NCBI GenBank assembly: GCA_947095585.1 | Contig: OX352762.1 | Location: 120,062,930 to 120,126,929 of the forward strand | Reading direction: 5' to 3' | DNA from: Nephrocerus scutellatus | Taxonomy: Eukaryota > Arthropoda > Insecta > Diptera > Pipunculidae | Length of the DNA: 64,000 nucleotides | In this document: positions 1-11,774 of the stretch, one piece after another | How positions within the stretch are numbered: the first letter of the stretch is position 1 | Layout of the letters: the number at the start of each line of letters is the position of its first letter | Translations under genes and position numbers: made by a program | Notes under the pieces: generated by a model | What the model was told of the DNA's origin: nothing | Database searches by the model: none | The model's input: the letters and a program-made list of their open reading frames with translations, nothing else

Positions 1-1319
1 CATTCTTAAATGTTCTGTCCAGAGGGTTAATTGTTGTTCCTCCATAAGGATCAAAGAACAGTCTATTGCCTTAATAGGGTAGTTGATGTGGTGTTTCTTT
101 TTAGCGAGCTTACGAGCGAGATGGTAGACTGTGCTGTATTGTCTACTATCAGCGGCTTGCTGTGCTTGTGTTACGATGTCGCTTAGTCATGCTCGTTGGT
201 CGTTTCTAGCTGAACAACCAACTTGCCGGTCCAGATCCCTATACTTCTGCGCTAATGCGCTTCGCACGGCAACCGGGGCCGCGTTTAACTCTACTTTGAT
301 GGACTGGCGTTCACAAATGGTGTTCCATGTGCTTTCTGATATCCATTCTTTTCTAGTTTTGTCGGGATAGCCTAAAATGGTTGAGGCTGCTTCCGTGTAC
401 GCATTTACTGTTTTCTCCCATTTGGACTCTAGGGTTGGGGCTGTATCTCAGAAAGAGACTATTGTATGCGGGATACATACTGCAGTTTCACATCTGAGTC
501 TTTTAGTGCTGCTACAGCTGGCTTTCTTGTTGTTTGACTTCGTGTGGATGAGGAACCGCGAGCTTCAATCGCACACTGGTGGTGGTCGCTGTATACGTCG
601 GCTGTTCTTCGGGTTCTAACGTTCAGCAACGATGATCGCCACTTGCGGCTTATAGCGATGTGATTCATCTGGTTGTTGTACATGTGATCAGGAGAGGCCC
701 AGGTAGCTTTGTGGATGTTTTTGTGGGGAAAAATTGTTCCTCCTATGATTAAGTTGCGATCAAAACATAGATCAGCAAACCTTTCACTGTTGTCATTCAT
801 ATAACCAAGCCTGTGCTTTCCCATGACATGTTCCCAATCACTGTTGTCGCCGCCTACCTTTGCGTTAAGGCCACCCATCAAAATAACGAGGTCACTCTTC
901 CGAAGTTGATCTAATGAATTATTTAGACGCAAGTAAAACGTGTCCTTTTCTTCAGATGTGGCTTGTTCCGTTGGTGCGTAAACTTGAACAAACACGAACT
1001 GTCGAACAGCAGATTTAAATCTTGCAATAATAATTCTATCGGATATTGCTTGCCAGTCTTGTATCGATCTTCTCGCGGCTTTAGAGAGTAAAAATGCCAC
1101 TCCATTCGCATGGTGTTCTCCTGCAGGCTTACCCGAAAAAATTAGAAACTCGCCAGTAGATGTTCTTTTTTCCCCAACTCCACGCCATCTAACCTCGCTA
1201 AGACCAAGAATCTCTAGATGGTATTTACGAAATTCTTTTGTTAATTGTGCAAGCGTTGTTGTCTTGACGAGCGTGTGAATGTTCCAAGTTCCAAAACGTG
1301 TCCTTTTTTCGTGGTCCAA
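1..1319 (-). mobile_element. RTE-like non-LTR retrotransposon, endonuclease domain and start of linker (decayed, cut by window edge)
   Basis: The open frame at 1319-459 encodes an endonuclease/exonuclease/phosphatase domain of the kind that opens ORF2 of RTE-type LINEs. It starts near FGTWNIHTL, then has LEILGLSEVRW, VFVQVYAPT, the box LVILMGGLNAKVG and a final SDHHQ. These blocks correspond to the substrate- and metal-binding motifs of AP-like endonucleases. In the GDLNAKVG box the usual aspartate is glycine, so the enzyme is probably dead. Below 459 the same product continues in another frame with stops, down to MEEQQLTLWTEHLR at the window edge, which resembles the linker before the reverse transcriptase. 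Clade assignment (RTE/BovB-like) rests on motif style only. Confidence 0.8.
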
Positions 1320-1739
1320 AGAACATTGTTGATAAATTCGATATGTATCCGAGCCTTATATTAGTTTCAAGAATCAATTAATTCAGTTAAGTGGTGATTG
1401 GCCAACCGCAACCTTGGTCAACATGAAGCGCCGCCGATCAAGGCAAGTCCCCTTCTTATTTAGCCCCGACCCAAGCTAAAATACAAATCGGATTTGGTAT
1501 CGGAAATCGTTCCCTTGAGTTGGCCAAGTATCCAGTGACGTGACGTGGACGCATAAGACAGAAGTTGTGATGCGAGAGGCTCAAGACATGACTGTCTATA
1601 ATCGCATCATCATCACCGTTTGACACCATTTATCCAGGATAATCAAATCATTGCAGAACTTTGAATTTCTTATCCACTTTCTTAATTTCAATACCAATAT
1701 TAGATCATTGGAGGGTCGGATCTCTTCGTCGAAGGAAGG
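1320..1739. other. No gene recognised
   Basis: AT-rich sequence between two retrotransposon remnants. I see no open frame, splice structure or RNA gene in it. Confidence 0.5.
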
Positions 1740-1905
1740 AAAGTCAAGTCAGGGCCAACCTACATAATTGTGTCAGATTATTTGGGATGTCGAATTCTTT
1801 AACGGCTTTGTAAAGTTCTACTCTCTCTCCCTCTCTCTATGCTATTTTAGTCTATAAACAGATGGTGCAGTGAGTTATCGGATTTTAGACATTTTCTCAT
1901 TGCCG
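1740..1905 (-). mobile_element. Reverse-transcriptase scrap of an RTE-like LINE
   Basis: This stretch is clearly related at DNA level to 60370-60530. Shared blocks are around 'ttatttgggatg', 'aaagttctactct' and 'agatggtg'. The later copy encodes the GFxxxKSTTDQI...DFKAAYDS part of a reverse transcriptase on the minus strand. Here the frame is broken and a short CT-rich run interrupts it. Confidence 0.5.
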
Positions 1906-1907
1906 GC

Positions 1908-2439
1908 CTAATCGGATCGGATTAATAGTTGATTTGTCATTGGAGCTTCTCCTTCAAAGTCCGTCAACGAAATTGGAACCGAAATTGGTCCAAAGAACTT
2001 TTTTCTCGAAGCGACTAATGATATCTTCACAAACTTTCGAGCAGGGCTGGGCTGATTAAGGTCCTGTGTCTTGAATGCCTGTGGATCATAGTGATGTGGA
2101 AAGACAGAGCTTGGCAGAGCATTCCACATACGTGTTGTACAGCTGAAGAACGAATCCCTCCCTGAATTTATCTGTACGTCCGTAGATGGGCTTAAGGGTA
2201 AACTAATGTGCATTTAGAGCGCCACGAGTATTGCGGTTGAATTCAAGGAGAGGTGGCATGCAACTGGCTATTTCTCTTGAGCACCGCTGGTGGAAGTAGC
2301 GATAAGACAGTGACAAGCAGGAGACGTTCCTGTGGTGTTCAAGCGAATCTATTGATTTCGCAATGTTTTCGTCACCGATAAGTTTTATCGCACGGTTTTT
2401 TATTCTATCTAGTTGATTAGAAAAATTGTTTACTTGCAA
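1908..2439 (-). mobile_element. C-terminal end of a Jockey/CR1-type LINE reverse transcriptase (decayed)
   Basis: Two overlapping minus-strand frames make up one product broken by a frameshift near 2210. The first (2439-2203) has LDRIKNRAIKLIGD, then LEHHRNVSCLSLSYRYFH and a final RNTR. The second (2213-1908) has SFFSCTTRMWNALPSSVFP, then YDPQAFK. This order is typical of the tail of Jockey/CR1-group LINE polyproteins. Nothing upstream on the minus strand continues the reverse transcriptase, so only the 3' end survives. Confidence 0.72.
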
Positions 2440-3189
2440 GTAGTATTTTAAAGGATATCATTTCTACAAAAGCTGAATATATATATCTCGCTTTTCTTAA
2501 ACAGAATGGGCTGGAGTTCTTTTATATAAGGACGAAAAAGTTGCGCTAGTACAAGACTTAAGTTATGTGGATTATGCATTTCTTAGGTATTAATATCAAC
2601 AGCTCGTTTACCTGGTAAAACCAGGTGATAATCCCTTGTTAAGCTATCTAATTGGACATTTATTCCTTTTCGGAAAACTGTTCTTCTTTTGCTCTTCTCC
2701 GAAACGTTTTAAAATTGCATGCAAACAGAATCATTATAATTTTACACATTGCACAGACACTCAATGATGCACTGCAAAATTGCACAGCTGGAAAATAAAA
2801 ATTGTTACGGAAAGTGGTAATTAATTCTAAACACCTTTATTCCATTTTTTGCTACTTTAAAATTCTGTCAGATTTCTTCTTGGTTTTATTTTCTTCTTTT
2901 TTGTACTTCCACTACTACTTGAAGGGTTAAAATCACCCTTCTAATACTGTGCTTATCCTTTTGATTGCACACTGAGATACTTATCTCTTTATACCGAAAG
3001 TCGGAGTGAAACAGGAGCGCTTTAAGGGTTCTTGTTGTCGTCAGTGTATCAAAAGACTATTCGACTGTCTTTTTAGAGTTGGGAAATTGTTTTTAAACAT
3101 ATGAGAGCTTGGCTTAGTCTTAGATTCTTTTTTAAAAACTTTTATTTAACTTGACTTGACCCCTGTTTGTCTGTATTTTCGACTAGTTT
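2440..3189. other. No gene recognised
   Basis: AT-rich spacer with no convincing open frame or RNA gene. It leads into the minisatellite that follows. Confidence 0.5.
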
Positions 3190-3830
3190 AAGGTTCTTTT
3201 TAAACACCTCCCACACGACAAAGAGAGCTGAAGTTTTGTGAGTTTCTAAGTCCAAAATAGCATTTTTTATATTCTGCGTATGAGGCGTGTCGAGTGTCGC
3301 GTGTGGCGCGTGTGATGGGTTGACATTTTTTTTCGACCACATTGAGGTCCTTTTTAACCACCTAGATGACCACCACATGACCTAGACAGCTGAAATTTTT
3401 TAAGTCTCTAAGTTCAAAATAGCATTATTCCGCCTATGACGTGCGTCGCGTTTCGCGTGTAGCGCGTGTGATGGCTTGATGAGAGCTGAAATTTTGTAAG
3501 TGTCTAAGTCCAAAATAGCATTTTTTATATTCTGTGTATGACGCGTGTGGCACATGTGATGGTCTTACATTTTTCTCGACTTCTTTGAGGTTCAAAATAG
3601 CATTTTTTATATACCGCCTATGACGTGCGTCGCGTTTCGCGTATAGCGCGTGTGATTGCATAAAATCGCGCCATTTCCTCGTTCTTGAGGTCTTTTTTAA
3701 CCATCTTCCTAGACCCAGAGGGCTGAAATTTTGTGAGCAACTCAATGTCAAGGGCCAATTGATATGATTGATATACCGCATTTGGCGCGTGTGGCGCGTG
3801 TGGCGCGTGTGAAGTGTGGAAAAAATAAAA
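3190..3830. repeat. Diverged minisatellite with cgcgtg-rich core
   Basis: A block of roughly 70-110 bp recurs several times in imperfect tandem. Each copy has a part like 'agctgaaattttgtaagt', then 'ccaaaatagcatttttta', then a run rich in 'gcgtgtggcgcgtgtg'. The GC-rich core stands out from the AT-rich surroundings (near 3285, 3440, 3545, 3630 and 3785). Minus-strand frames through it give histidine/arginine-rich low-complexity peptides (HTRHTRHTR type), which are by-products of the repeat. Confidence 0.7.
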
Positions 3831-4108
3831 TACTTTGAAATAGCCCTGACCTCTAAAACAGATATTTTGGCGATTATTACCAAATAATAAAGGAGTGTGT
3901 GGCCGGTTTCGATGTATACATAAAAGTTTGTACCCGAAAAACAAAGTTCTATACATTTACTTGTTGGTTATCAGATGTTTGATAGACAAGCTGAGTATTT
4001 TAAGTATAGGAAAGTCAATCTTCTGAACAAATTCAGAAGCTAAAGGTGGTAAGTGAAAAATTCCATCGTTACTGAGTTTTCTTTTTATACATACGAGGTT
4101 ATATAATA
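3831..4108. other. No gene recognised; left flank of mariner
   Basis: Short AT-rich spacer. It ends in the TA dinucleotide at 4107-4108 that flanks the mariner terminal repeat. Confidence 0.5.
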
Positions 4109-5046
4109 TGAGGGTTGGTCAATAAGTCCCTGAAAATTAACACAAATTTTGTCCTCACCTTAAATTTATCATTTGTTTGTCAAGAATCATCTTTCAAAAG
4201 AATGCACCCAAATTTTCAGACAGATCTGTCAAACAGTTTTGTTGGGGCAGCCATTTTTTTAGACGCCTACGAGCATTTACGTTAAAATGGATTTTTTGCG
4301 AGAAAAAACTTTCACGCAAACCAAACAAAATCTTGACAAATATTATGGGGACTCATCACCATCGATTGGAACCATTCACCACTAGTTTACTCAATTCCGG
4401 TGCGGTCGTTCAAAAGAAAAATTCAAAAAATTCGTAACCGTGGATGAAACCTGGATTCACCACAACACACCAGAAACCAAGGAACAGACAAAAAAATAGA
4501 CAAGATAGGTTTGTCAGCAAACAAGGTCATGGCGACAGTTTTTTGGGATACACGCGGTGTTATTCGCATCGATTACCTTGAAAAGGGTAAAACGATCACC
4601 GGCGCATATTATGCAGAGCTGATGGATCGATTCCAAGCCAATTTAAGCAAAAACGGCCGCATTTATTTTTCTTTTTCACCAGGACAACGCACAGGCGTAC
4701 AAGTCCGCAGTCGCAATGGCAAAATTGCATGAGTTAGGCTGCGAACTCCTCCCTTATCCAGCATTTTCCCCAGATTTAGCCCCCTACGACTATTTCTTGT
4801 TTCCAAACATAAAGAAATGGCTTGGAAGGTAAGAGGATTTGGGTCGAATAAAGAGGTCATCGCTGAAACAAACGCTTTTTTTGAGGGGCTCGAGAAATCG
4901 TATTATTTGGAGGGCATCAAAAAATTGGAGAAACCTTGGATGAAGTGTATCGAGCTAAAAGGAGACATTGTTAAAAAATAAAATGTTTTTATGCCGAAAA
5001 GAGTGTTCCTCATTTAATTTTTCAGGGACTTATTGATCCACCCTCG
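4109..5046 (+). mobile_element. Internally deleted mariner element with both terminal inverted repeats
   Basis: The ends at 4109-4140 and 5014-5046 are inverted repeats of about 30 bp (core 'tcaataagtccctgaaaa'), and each is flanked by TA, the mariner target site. Between them lie pieces of a plus-strand transposase: TVDETWIHHNTPETKEQ near 4435, KVMATVFWDTRGVIRIDYL near 4525, HQDNAQAYKSAVAMAKLHEL near 4680 and SPDLAPYDYFLFPN near 4770. The three catalytic aspartates of the DD34D family can be traced, but stops and frameshifts lie between them and the N-terminal DNA-binding part is largely missing. At 938 bp it is shorter than the usual 1.3 kb, and it is inactive. Confidence 0.9.
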
Positions 5047-5048
5047 TA

Positions 5049-7600
5049 GATTGTTCTTCCTATCGATGTTAACTATTGCTATGCTATTTGTGAGAAGAAT
5101 TATGGCCTAGTCACAACCTCAGCTCAGCTCGCGTCAGCAAGAAAGAAATAGAAGAACGCCATTGCTGTATTTCACTTTCATCCAGCTTCAGGCAGGTATT
5201 TCTTTATTGTTGCAATGCCGCTGAGATAGTAGTCTTTACATTCAATTGGACATTGATATGTAGCGGGTGATTTTTTTTTTTTTTGCTTTCTCATTAAAAA
5301 TGTATTCCCTACTTTGTTTCTTTTGCATCATGCAAGCGAAGCGAGGAATAGGACAAAACAAGAGGATACATTTTATAACAAAAGCGATGAAGTAAGGGTC
5401 GCAAAGCTTGCCGGCAGAACATTTTAAATTCTGTGTGCGTCATGTGCTTTTTGCATTGCTAATGGCATCATATGGGTTAGATTTGTTTTTCTCCAAAATG
5501 TTAGCCGCTCTCTGCCTGAAATCTTGTTAGCTTATAATACCAGATGTAAGACTTCTATGGTTGCAAAGCTCTGTTTTTCCACATTAAACATTTAAAACGG
5601 AAGCCCACACACATCTCCTCTGTTTCCCCCCTATTTAACCATAACGCCAACGCTGTGCCTAGCATTGTGAGGGTTTGAACCTCTTCACGTGTGTGCAAAA
5701 TAAAGCATCACCATCATCTTTTTTCACGCTTGGGATCATCAAGGCGTCTCATTACTGTCAAATTGTACTTTAAAAATATGCTCCAAAATATGTAATTACT
5801 TACTCGATAGTTTGTCAGACTTTCGCGAAAGCTTTTTTGTGTTTTTCTGGGAATCGTACTTTGAAACTTCCCTTCAGTAGTCCAATTGGGTCATTTTAAA
5901 GTTTTAGACTCCGTTGCTGGTGAAAAAAAAACCTTCAAGTTACAATATTCAACATAAAAGTCAGCTGCTTCGCTATGTGCTGTGTTATTGTAAAAGAGAG
6001 ATACCTGCAGCAAATCCAAATGCTTCCATTGTGTACACACAATGCACACATGACTTTTTCTATTAAACACCTTCGACCAGTTTTTAGTCCGGACACCCCG
6101 CGCCAGAAACCGAATCTAAAATCAGACGACCCGCTTGTGTAAGCATGTAGGTCGTGTGCGGAACGTCTGCGTAATAAAATGACGAACACCTTAACGTACC
6201 AATTTCATCAATAACAACAACAATAATAAACAGAACCCTATCTTCCTCACAACTACCTTAGGCACATACAACAAGACACACTTCTGAAGCATGGTTAAAA
6301 AGGACGACTGCAATAAATCAAAGACTCCTTTTGTACCAGAATTTATCATCTGCTTGAGTGCATCCGCCAGATGACTGCGATTCCGTACAGCTATCACATG
6401 AGGATGGAGTTTTTTCCTTTCGTCATCACTGCAAAGTTCGAAGTGTGTTTTCTTGGTATTTTTTTATTCTTTTTTCTTTCAGCCTTTCCAACATCCTTCC
6501 TTGGCTGAAATGAATTTTCAACAAATGCAACCAACCAGCCACCACTATAACCACTAAAAAAAAAACCATCCGACCCATTCGGCAGTCAGTCCCAGAATCA
6601 AACAACTGGCATCGAAATGTCGTCTCGTTGGCAGGATATAGTTGGCTGCATGATCTCTCTAAGTTTGAAAAATTATCCTTTTTAGAGTTATTTGTGGAAA
6701 TGCAGATTGCATGCGAAAATGGAGCCATCAACACAACGCAATTCGACAATGAGACGAGCGAACATCAAATGCAAAGAAATCACCAAAAACCGAGAAAACC
6801 AGAAACAAAAAATTACTCGATGCTCGTATGTTCCTTTTTTTTTGTTTGTCACATGAGCAAGACAAACACTCAAACACTTCAGTGAGAGAGGGCGATAAAA
6901 GGATATGTTCTGATCCTGAATATTGAAACAGATATTTTCTATTAGTTCAACAACGCACAGCGGAAAACAGCTGCTGCAGATGCGAAAAGAATATGTGGAG
7001 CGTACACAAACGCCATGAAATTTTTAGGTCGTCCTCGGTTGTCGATTCGATTTGGTTGAGTGTGCGGCGTGGTGCGGTGCGATTCGCCAGCAAAGAATGT
7101 GTTAAAGAACTTGGTAAACCGGCAGCCAGGCAACGGCTGCCTGGCAGCTTGAAGGATGCATCGTTAGATATTGAAATTCTTTTGATTGAGATTTTGAGAG
7201 AGAAAGAGGATGTTAAACGATTGCTTCGCCTCTCGACACAAGCGACTGCAATAGATGTTGGAAAAGAACAAAAGTATCTGACTTTGTTTCCTGTCTTATT
7301 TCTGAGGAAGAGTGAGTGTATTTTCTTTGTGGTTTTTGTTGTTTCGCTTAACACACACGCGATGCACATACACACACACAAACACACTATTTTACAAATT
7401 ATAACAATCTCAAATTTCCAGAATAGTTGAGCTATTACTTATTACTAGTGACCAGTATTCAAAAACTCTGGCAATTTCATTTGCAGTAGGAATGCGACAT
7501 CCTAAAAAAAAGCAATATCTCAAAGCTGTACGATGTACTACCTTATTTTCGCAATTTCCTCCAAAAGCTATTAGATATTTCACTTATAATAATTATAACT
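5049..7600. other. Long gene-free stretch
   Basis: No recognisable gene. Open frames at 6426-7430 on both strands have no family resemblance, overlap each other and have no splice partners. A perfect 8-bp hairpin stem with a 5-nt loop sits at 7125-7145. A short run of CA repeats ends near 7385. Confidence 0.45.
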
Positions 7601-9221
7601 TGGTGCCAGTATTTTGTCCCCACCACGGTCTCGGCATCTATGTACGTGAATAGTGAAGTAGCTTATCCCAGTTCAACAATTGTTCCAACGCGGAATTTAA
7701 TTTCATTTGGCTCAAAGTCAAAGCGCATAATCATAACATTTTCTACTGCTTTATCTACAGAAGCCCTCATTTAGTCTCAACTTGTAATGAGTTAGATAAA
7801 CTGTCTGACTCTATTACTAGAACTTTATCACTTGATCCATTTTCTAAAATCGTCATTGCGGGCGATTTTAATGTACACAATTCTAGTTGGCTTCGCCATT
7901 CAGGCTTAACAACACCACAAGGAAGGGATGTTAATTTATTTGATGATTTTAACAATCTCACTCAGCTTGTAAATGAGCCCACTCGAATTCCAGACATTGT
8001 AACTCATAACTATTAGCGTTATGATGGTTTACTAACTCTCTTCCTAACAAATACACCATCAGTATATTATCAACGCTAGGCTCTTCAGACCATTTTGTGG
8101 TATCAGCTAGTTTCTCGTTGTCGAACCACGCAGTTAAAGAGAAAACTCCTAAAAGAAAATTATGGCTACACAAAAAAGGTGACTGGGATGGCCTCGATAA
8201 TATCTTAAGAAGCACTAACTGGCCAATAGATGCCAATGGTGGTGTGTATGCCATTTCTGATACGATCACTAAAATAATCCTCGATAGTATAAGAGAGTTT
8301 ATAAATTCCAGGACAAAGTGTATCAAACGGAAGGAAAATGGTTGTTATGTTTTAAACTGCAAGGAGGCTACTAGGAACCGGAAGGTAAATTTTTGGGTTT
8401 ATGAAGAAAACTCCACTGTGGAAAACCGAACCAAATTTAGAAAAGCCAAATTCGACTATGAACTGAAAAAATAATTACTTCATTACAGTGTATGTGACTG
8501 TAACGTGTCCCCGAGAAGGAGTCCTTTCACCGCTTGTGTGTTCACTAGTCATCGACAATCTTCTAGATGATCTACAGAGATCAGGATATGTACATCGCAA
8601 TTGGTTATGCGGATGATTTTGCGATTTTTATTAATGGTAAACACAGCACGACCATTTCTAGTGTCATACAAGGTAATTTACTATACGTTTTAGAATGGTT
8701 CAGTAGAGAAGGACCATCTATCAATCCTTGCAAAGCCGTTCTAGTGCCGTTTACAAAAAGAAGACTGGTTAATCTAGAACTTGTCATCATCAAAGGCATC
8801 TCTTTACTTTATTTCAGTAAGGTTGAATGTCTCGGAGTCATCCTTGACAAATAGCTTAGCAGCTGGAATTCTCATATCAAGTCCGACATCGAACGCGCGG
8901 GCCATATGGGCCAGTAGACGCCGTTATGGCAGAACTTGGGGCCTAAATTCAAATATGATACACTGGATGTATACAATGATGGTGAAACCCATTATCAAGT
9001 ATGCGACAATCGTTTGGTGGCCAAAAGTTCTTGAACGAGTAACTGAAAATAAGCCTTTGAAGCTCCAAAGAATTGCCTGTCTTGGAATCAATGGTGCCAT
9101 GCCTACATGCCTCCACGACAGCATTAGAACCTCTCTTCATCAGGGAGGTGGTACGTCTTTTAGATTAGTTCTACCCTGTGATACAATAGATCTTTGGGTC
9201 GCAGTGTCAAGTGTTTATTAA
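7600..9221 (+). mobile_element. RNase H/LOA-type LINE remnant: endonuclease end and reverse transcriptase
   Basis: From 7640 a plus-strand frame reads FNFIWLKVKAHNHNIFYCFI, then YRSPH, IVIAGDFNVHNSSWL and LTQLVNEPTRIPD, which is the second half of a LINE endonuclease. After a damaged stretch, REGVLSPLVCSLVIDNLLDDL (near 8510) and GYADDFAIFINGK (near 8610) give the catalytic core of a reverse transcriptase. INPCKAVLVPFTKR and VECLGVILDK follow. At 8900-9120 comes the thumb-like region with GRTWGLNSNMIHWMY and YATIVWWPKV. Several frameshifts and deletions separate these parts, so it is a dead copy. The same family recurs at 53465-54690. Confidence 0.82.
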
Positions 9222-9480
9222 AGCAATTAATCCTATAAGCATACAATTAAATTTAATGATTGTTGTAATTTTTATTAGAGGAGTTGACCCATAACTATGC
9301 AGTGAAATTCAATGACTATTGCAATATTTATCAAAGAAGATAATCTTATAAATATGCAATGAAAGGTAATGATTGTTACAACATTTTTCATAGGAGTCGA
9401 CCCTAAAGGTATGCAAGGAAATCTAATAATTGTATTTATTAAATGTTTAATGTTTAACCCTAAAAGTATTCTTTATTAAG
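9220..9480. repeat. 57-bp tandem repeat, about five diverged units
   Basis: A landmark ('tatgc' preceded by a 'gacccta/taatctta'-like run) recurs at 9240, 9296, 9353, 9410 and 9467, a steady 56-57 bp period. Each unit reads roughly 'gttgacccataactatgc', then 'agtgaaattcaatgattgt', then 'taatatttattagag'. It directly follows the LINE remnant and may be its 3' end or a local expansion. Confidence 0.7.
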
Positions 9481-9559
9481 GTAAAGAATAAAAATTTTAA
9501 TTTGTAATAATTTTTAACATTTTGATTAACAAATAAAACAACCCATAAAAAATAAAATT

Positions 9560-9990
9560 TTTGGTAAATTCTCTAACCGGGGAATGCGCAGTTTGAATAA
9601 AATCGGGTAATTTTTTTAAAAAAATTGTTTGGGAGCTCCCTATCCCGATCACTCCAAATTTTTACAAAAAGTGTTTCCATCAAAGATACACATGCGTATA
9701 AAATGTGAAGAAAATCGGGTACTTTTTGTTATAAAATTTGTATGGGTGCCCCCCGACTCCGGAAATCGGACATCGAAAAGTGTTGTTCATCCGAAATAAA
9801 AATAATAAAAAAATAAAAAAATCGGCGTACAAAATTTGATCGGGTCGGGTAAATTTAGTAAGAGAATTTCCAGGGGAGCCCTCCGACCCCGTTGCCCGAT
9901 GGGCCCAAAATTTTAATAGAAAGTGTTGTCATCGGAGATACATATGCGTACAAAGTTTAAATAAAATTGGGCTTTAGGAAGTGGGTTTAA
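9560..9990. repeat. Repeat array with ~113-bp unit (copy A)
   Basis: About four diverged units alternate between 'aaaatcgggtaa', an A/T run, 'gggagctccctatcccgat' and a 'catcggagatacacatgcgta' type segment. The reverse complement of these blocks forms the array at 54786-55200. A single related piece is at 42985-43040. Confidence 0.65.
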
Positions 9991-10439
9991 AATTTATCAA
10001 AAGATTTGGTCCGCCAGCCACTTACACATTTAATAAACCATTTTGATAGCAAAATGTTGCTAAGATCCTGAAAACTTTTTCTATTAAAAAACGAAAGCCT
10101 GTAATTACAAAAAAGTAAGAAAACTATACTAGCCGGAAAACTGCGATAATATTACGTCTTAAAAACTTTCTATTAAGAGCCATATCCCAAAGCTATGCGA
10201 ATTTACGCTATTCCTTAAAGTATGCAAAGAATTATATAAATTGGAACCGGCATGTGTTCTCTAGAACCTAGCGTTGGGGAAAGTGATCCGAGACTCTAAT
10301 CTAACGACATATTAGAAGTAGCAAAATATCCTTTAACTATCTCGGGTCAATTATAGCAGCTGATAAGATTACGGAGGAAATCAAATCGAGGAATTTAACC
10401 ATGACATGCTGCTGATACCAGTACTAATAAAAATGGATC
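9991..10439. other. No gene recognised
   Basis: AT-rich spacer with no supported feature. Confidence 0.45.
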
Positions 10440-10610
10440 TGGGTGCTCTCTGACCTTCAAGCCGCTTTCGACACGAAAACCTTATGGAGTAATGGTGGCT
10501 CTGTATGTGAGGAAGGACGATTTTGGAGACTCTATAACAAATAAACTGGATGACAAATATGACGATGATATTCACTTAAGGACTTTAAGGACTTAAGTGC
10601 TAGAAGCGCC
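10440..10610 (+). mobile_element. Possible RTE-like LINE scrap
   Basis: A plus-strand frame contains GGSVCEEGRFWRLYNK. This resembles the GxVCxEGRxxRxYN block near the end of RTE-type reverse transcriptases, compare VCVEGRSRRLYNNE in the 22912-23217 remnant. It is short and flanked by stops, so the call is weak. Confidence 0.35.
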
Positions 10611-11604
10611 CAATTAAGCTCATCCTAAATCCATTTGTCGTGCAAACATCACAACAGAATTTTACTTATATTTTGCCTAAAGCCAACTCAAATAAAAAAA
10701 ATTTGAATAGAAAGGATGCAGCTTGCGACACCTTTTTGCTCGGCAAATTGCGTCCGATGAAAACTACTGATATGCGACTGATCCAAATAAAATATACGTT
10801 CGCTCTGCAGGACATCCGAAAATATGACGACAGCAACAATGCAGTTGCTCAAAAATACCCAATTGGGAACACATCCGCGAAAAACATACACACACATCAA
10901 ATTATATAAAACAAAATGGGATTGTATCCTTTTTTTTAATTTAGATTTTGTTTTCGATTTTCGCTCACTGCATCTGCCATTTGTTATCCTGGTTTTCTTG
11001 CTCCGACTCCGATTATATTTTCTGTGGCAAACGATGGCAACAGCAAAAAAATGCACGTGCGGAAATTGAGAATGAATGACGCTGCCATAGATCCGTGGAT
11101 GATGATGGGCAACCTGTTCGTATATCCTACCTATGGTCGACTATACGGCAGATACAACTTACCAAATGCCCAACCCCAGTTGGGGATTGATATACTGGTC
11201 ACATCCGGTCGCATTGCTGTCATGTCCAGTGTACCAATGTTTCAGATGGATCTTTATCAAAGTATAAAGTTTGCGTTAGCGTTAATATAATTCTGTGCGA
11301 CTGTATTAAGAGCTTCATGCACAGAGAGTGTGTTTCGTGTTGCACAATGCGCAAGGAAAATTAATTAAATAATTTTTTTTTAATAAAACTAAAATTGGAA
11401 TATTTTACGTTTGCAAAATAAAATCTCTTCACTGACTCAATTCTGTATCCTAATCAAAAACTATTCACTCATGCAAATGTGTCTTAGCGGTTGGATAACA
11501 AATTATACATACCATGTACATACGAGTCCCCTTGGTATATATGCAAAACAAAAACCTTTAGATTTAAAATAAAAGAAAAATAACATCCACCCATCTACAT
11601 TTTC
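10611..11604. other. No gene recognised
   Basis: Open frames here (up to 122 codons, both strands) overlap each other and show no recognisable domain. One at 11024-11290 is intact but matches no family I know. Confidence 0.45.
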
Positions 11605-11641
11605 ATCCAGCGCTCTAACCGTTGTGCCACGGAACACATTG
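11605..11641 (-). repeat. tRNA-like A box, truncated SINE head
   Basis: Read on the minus strand, the stretch contains TGGCACAACGGTTAGAGCG, a good match to the internal A box of RNA polymerase III promoters in tRNAs. No B box follows at the expected distance, so this is a scrap of a tRNA or tRNA-derived SINE, not a tRNA gene. Confidence 0.4.
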
Positions 11642-11774
11642 AGTTGACGCTTGCTTTTACAAACATGAAGATTACTGTTGTTGGGATAATTGTTATTCTC
11701 ATTCTAATTCTCATTTTTTAAATAACCGGGACAATGGGCCCACTGGATTTTTTTTACTTAACTAACTACTTACT

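Noticed and set aside
5815..5835. Further SINE family-1 copy
   Set aside because: Only about 20 bp ('gtttgtcagactttcgcga') match on the minus strand, and no neighbouring landmark supports it.
6947..7430. Overlapping frames of 146 (minus) and 145 (plus) codons
   Set aside because: They lie on opposite strands over the same DNA, have no recognisable domain and no splice partners; neither can be preferred.
11024..11290. 88-codon frame beginning MANDGNSKKMHVRK
   Set aside because: No family resemblance, no promoter or splice support, and surrounded by repeats.
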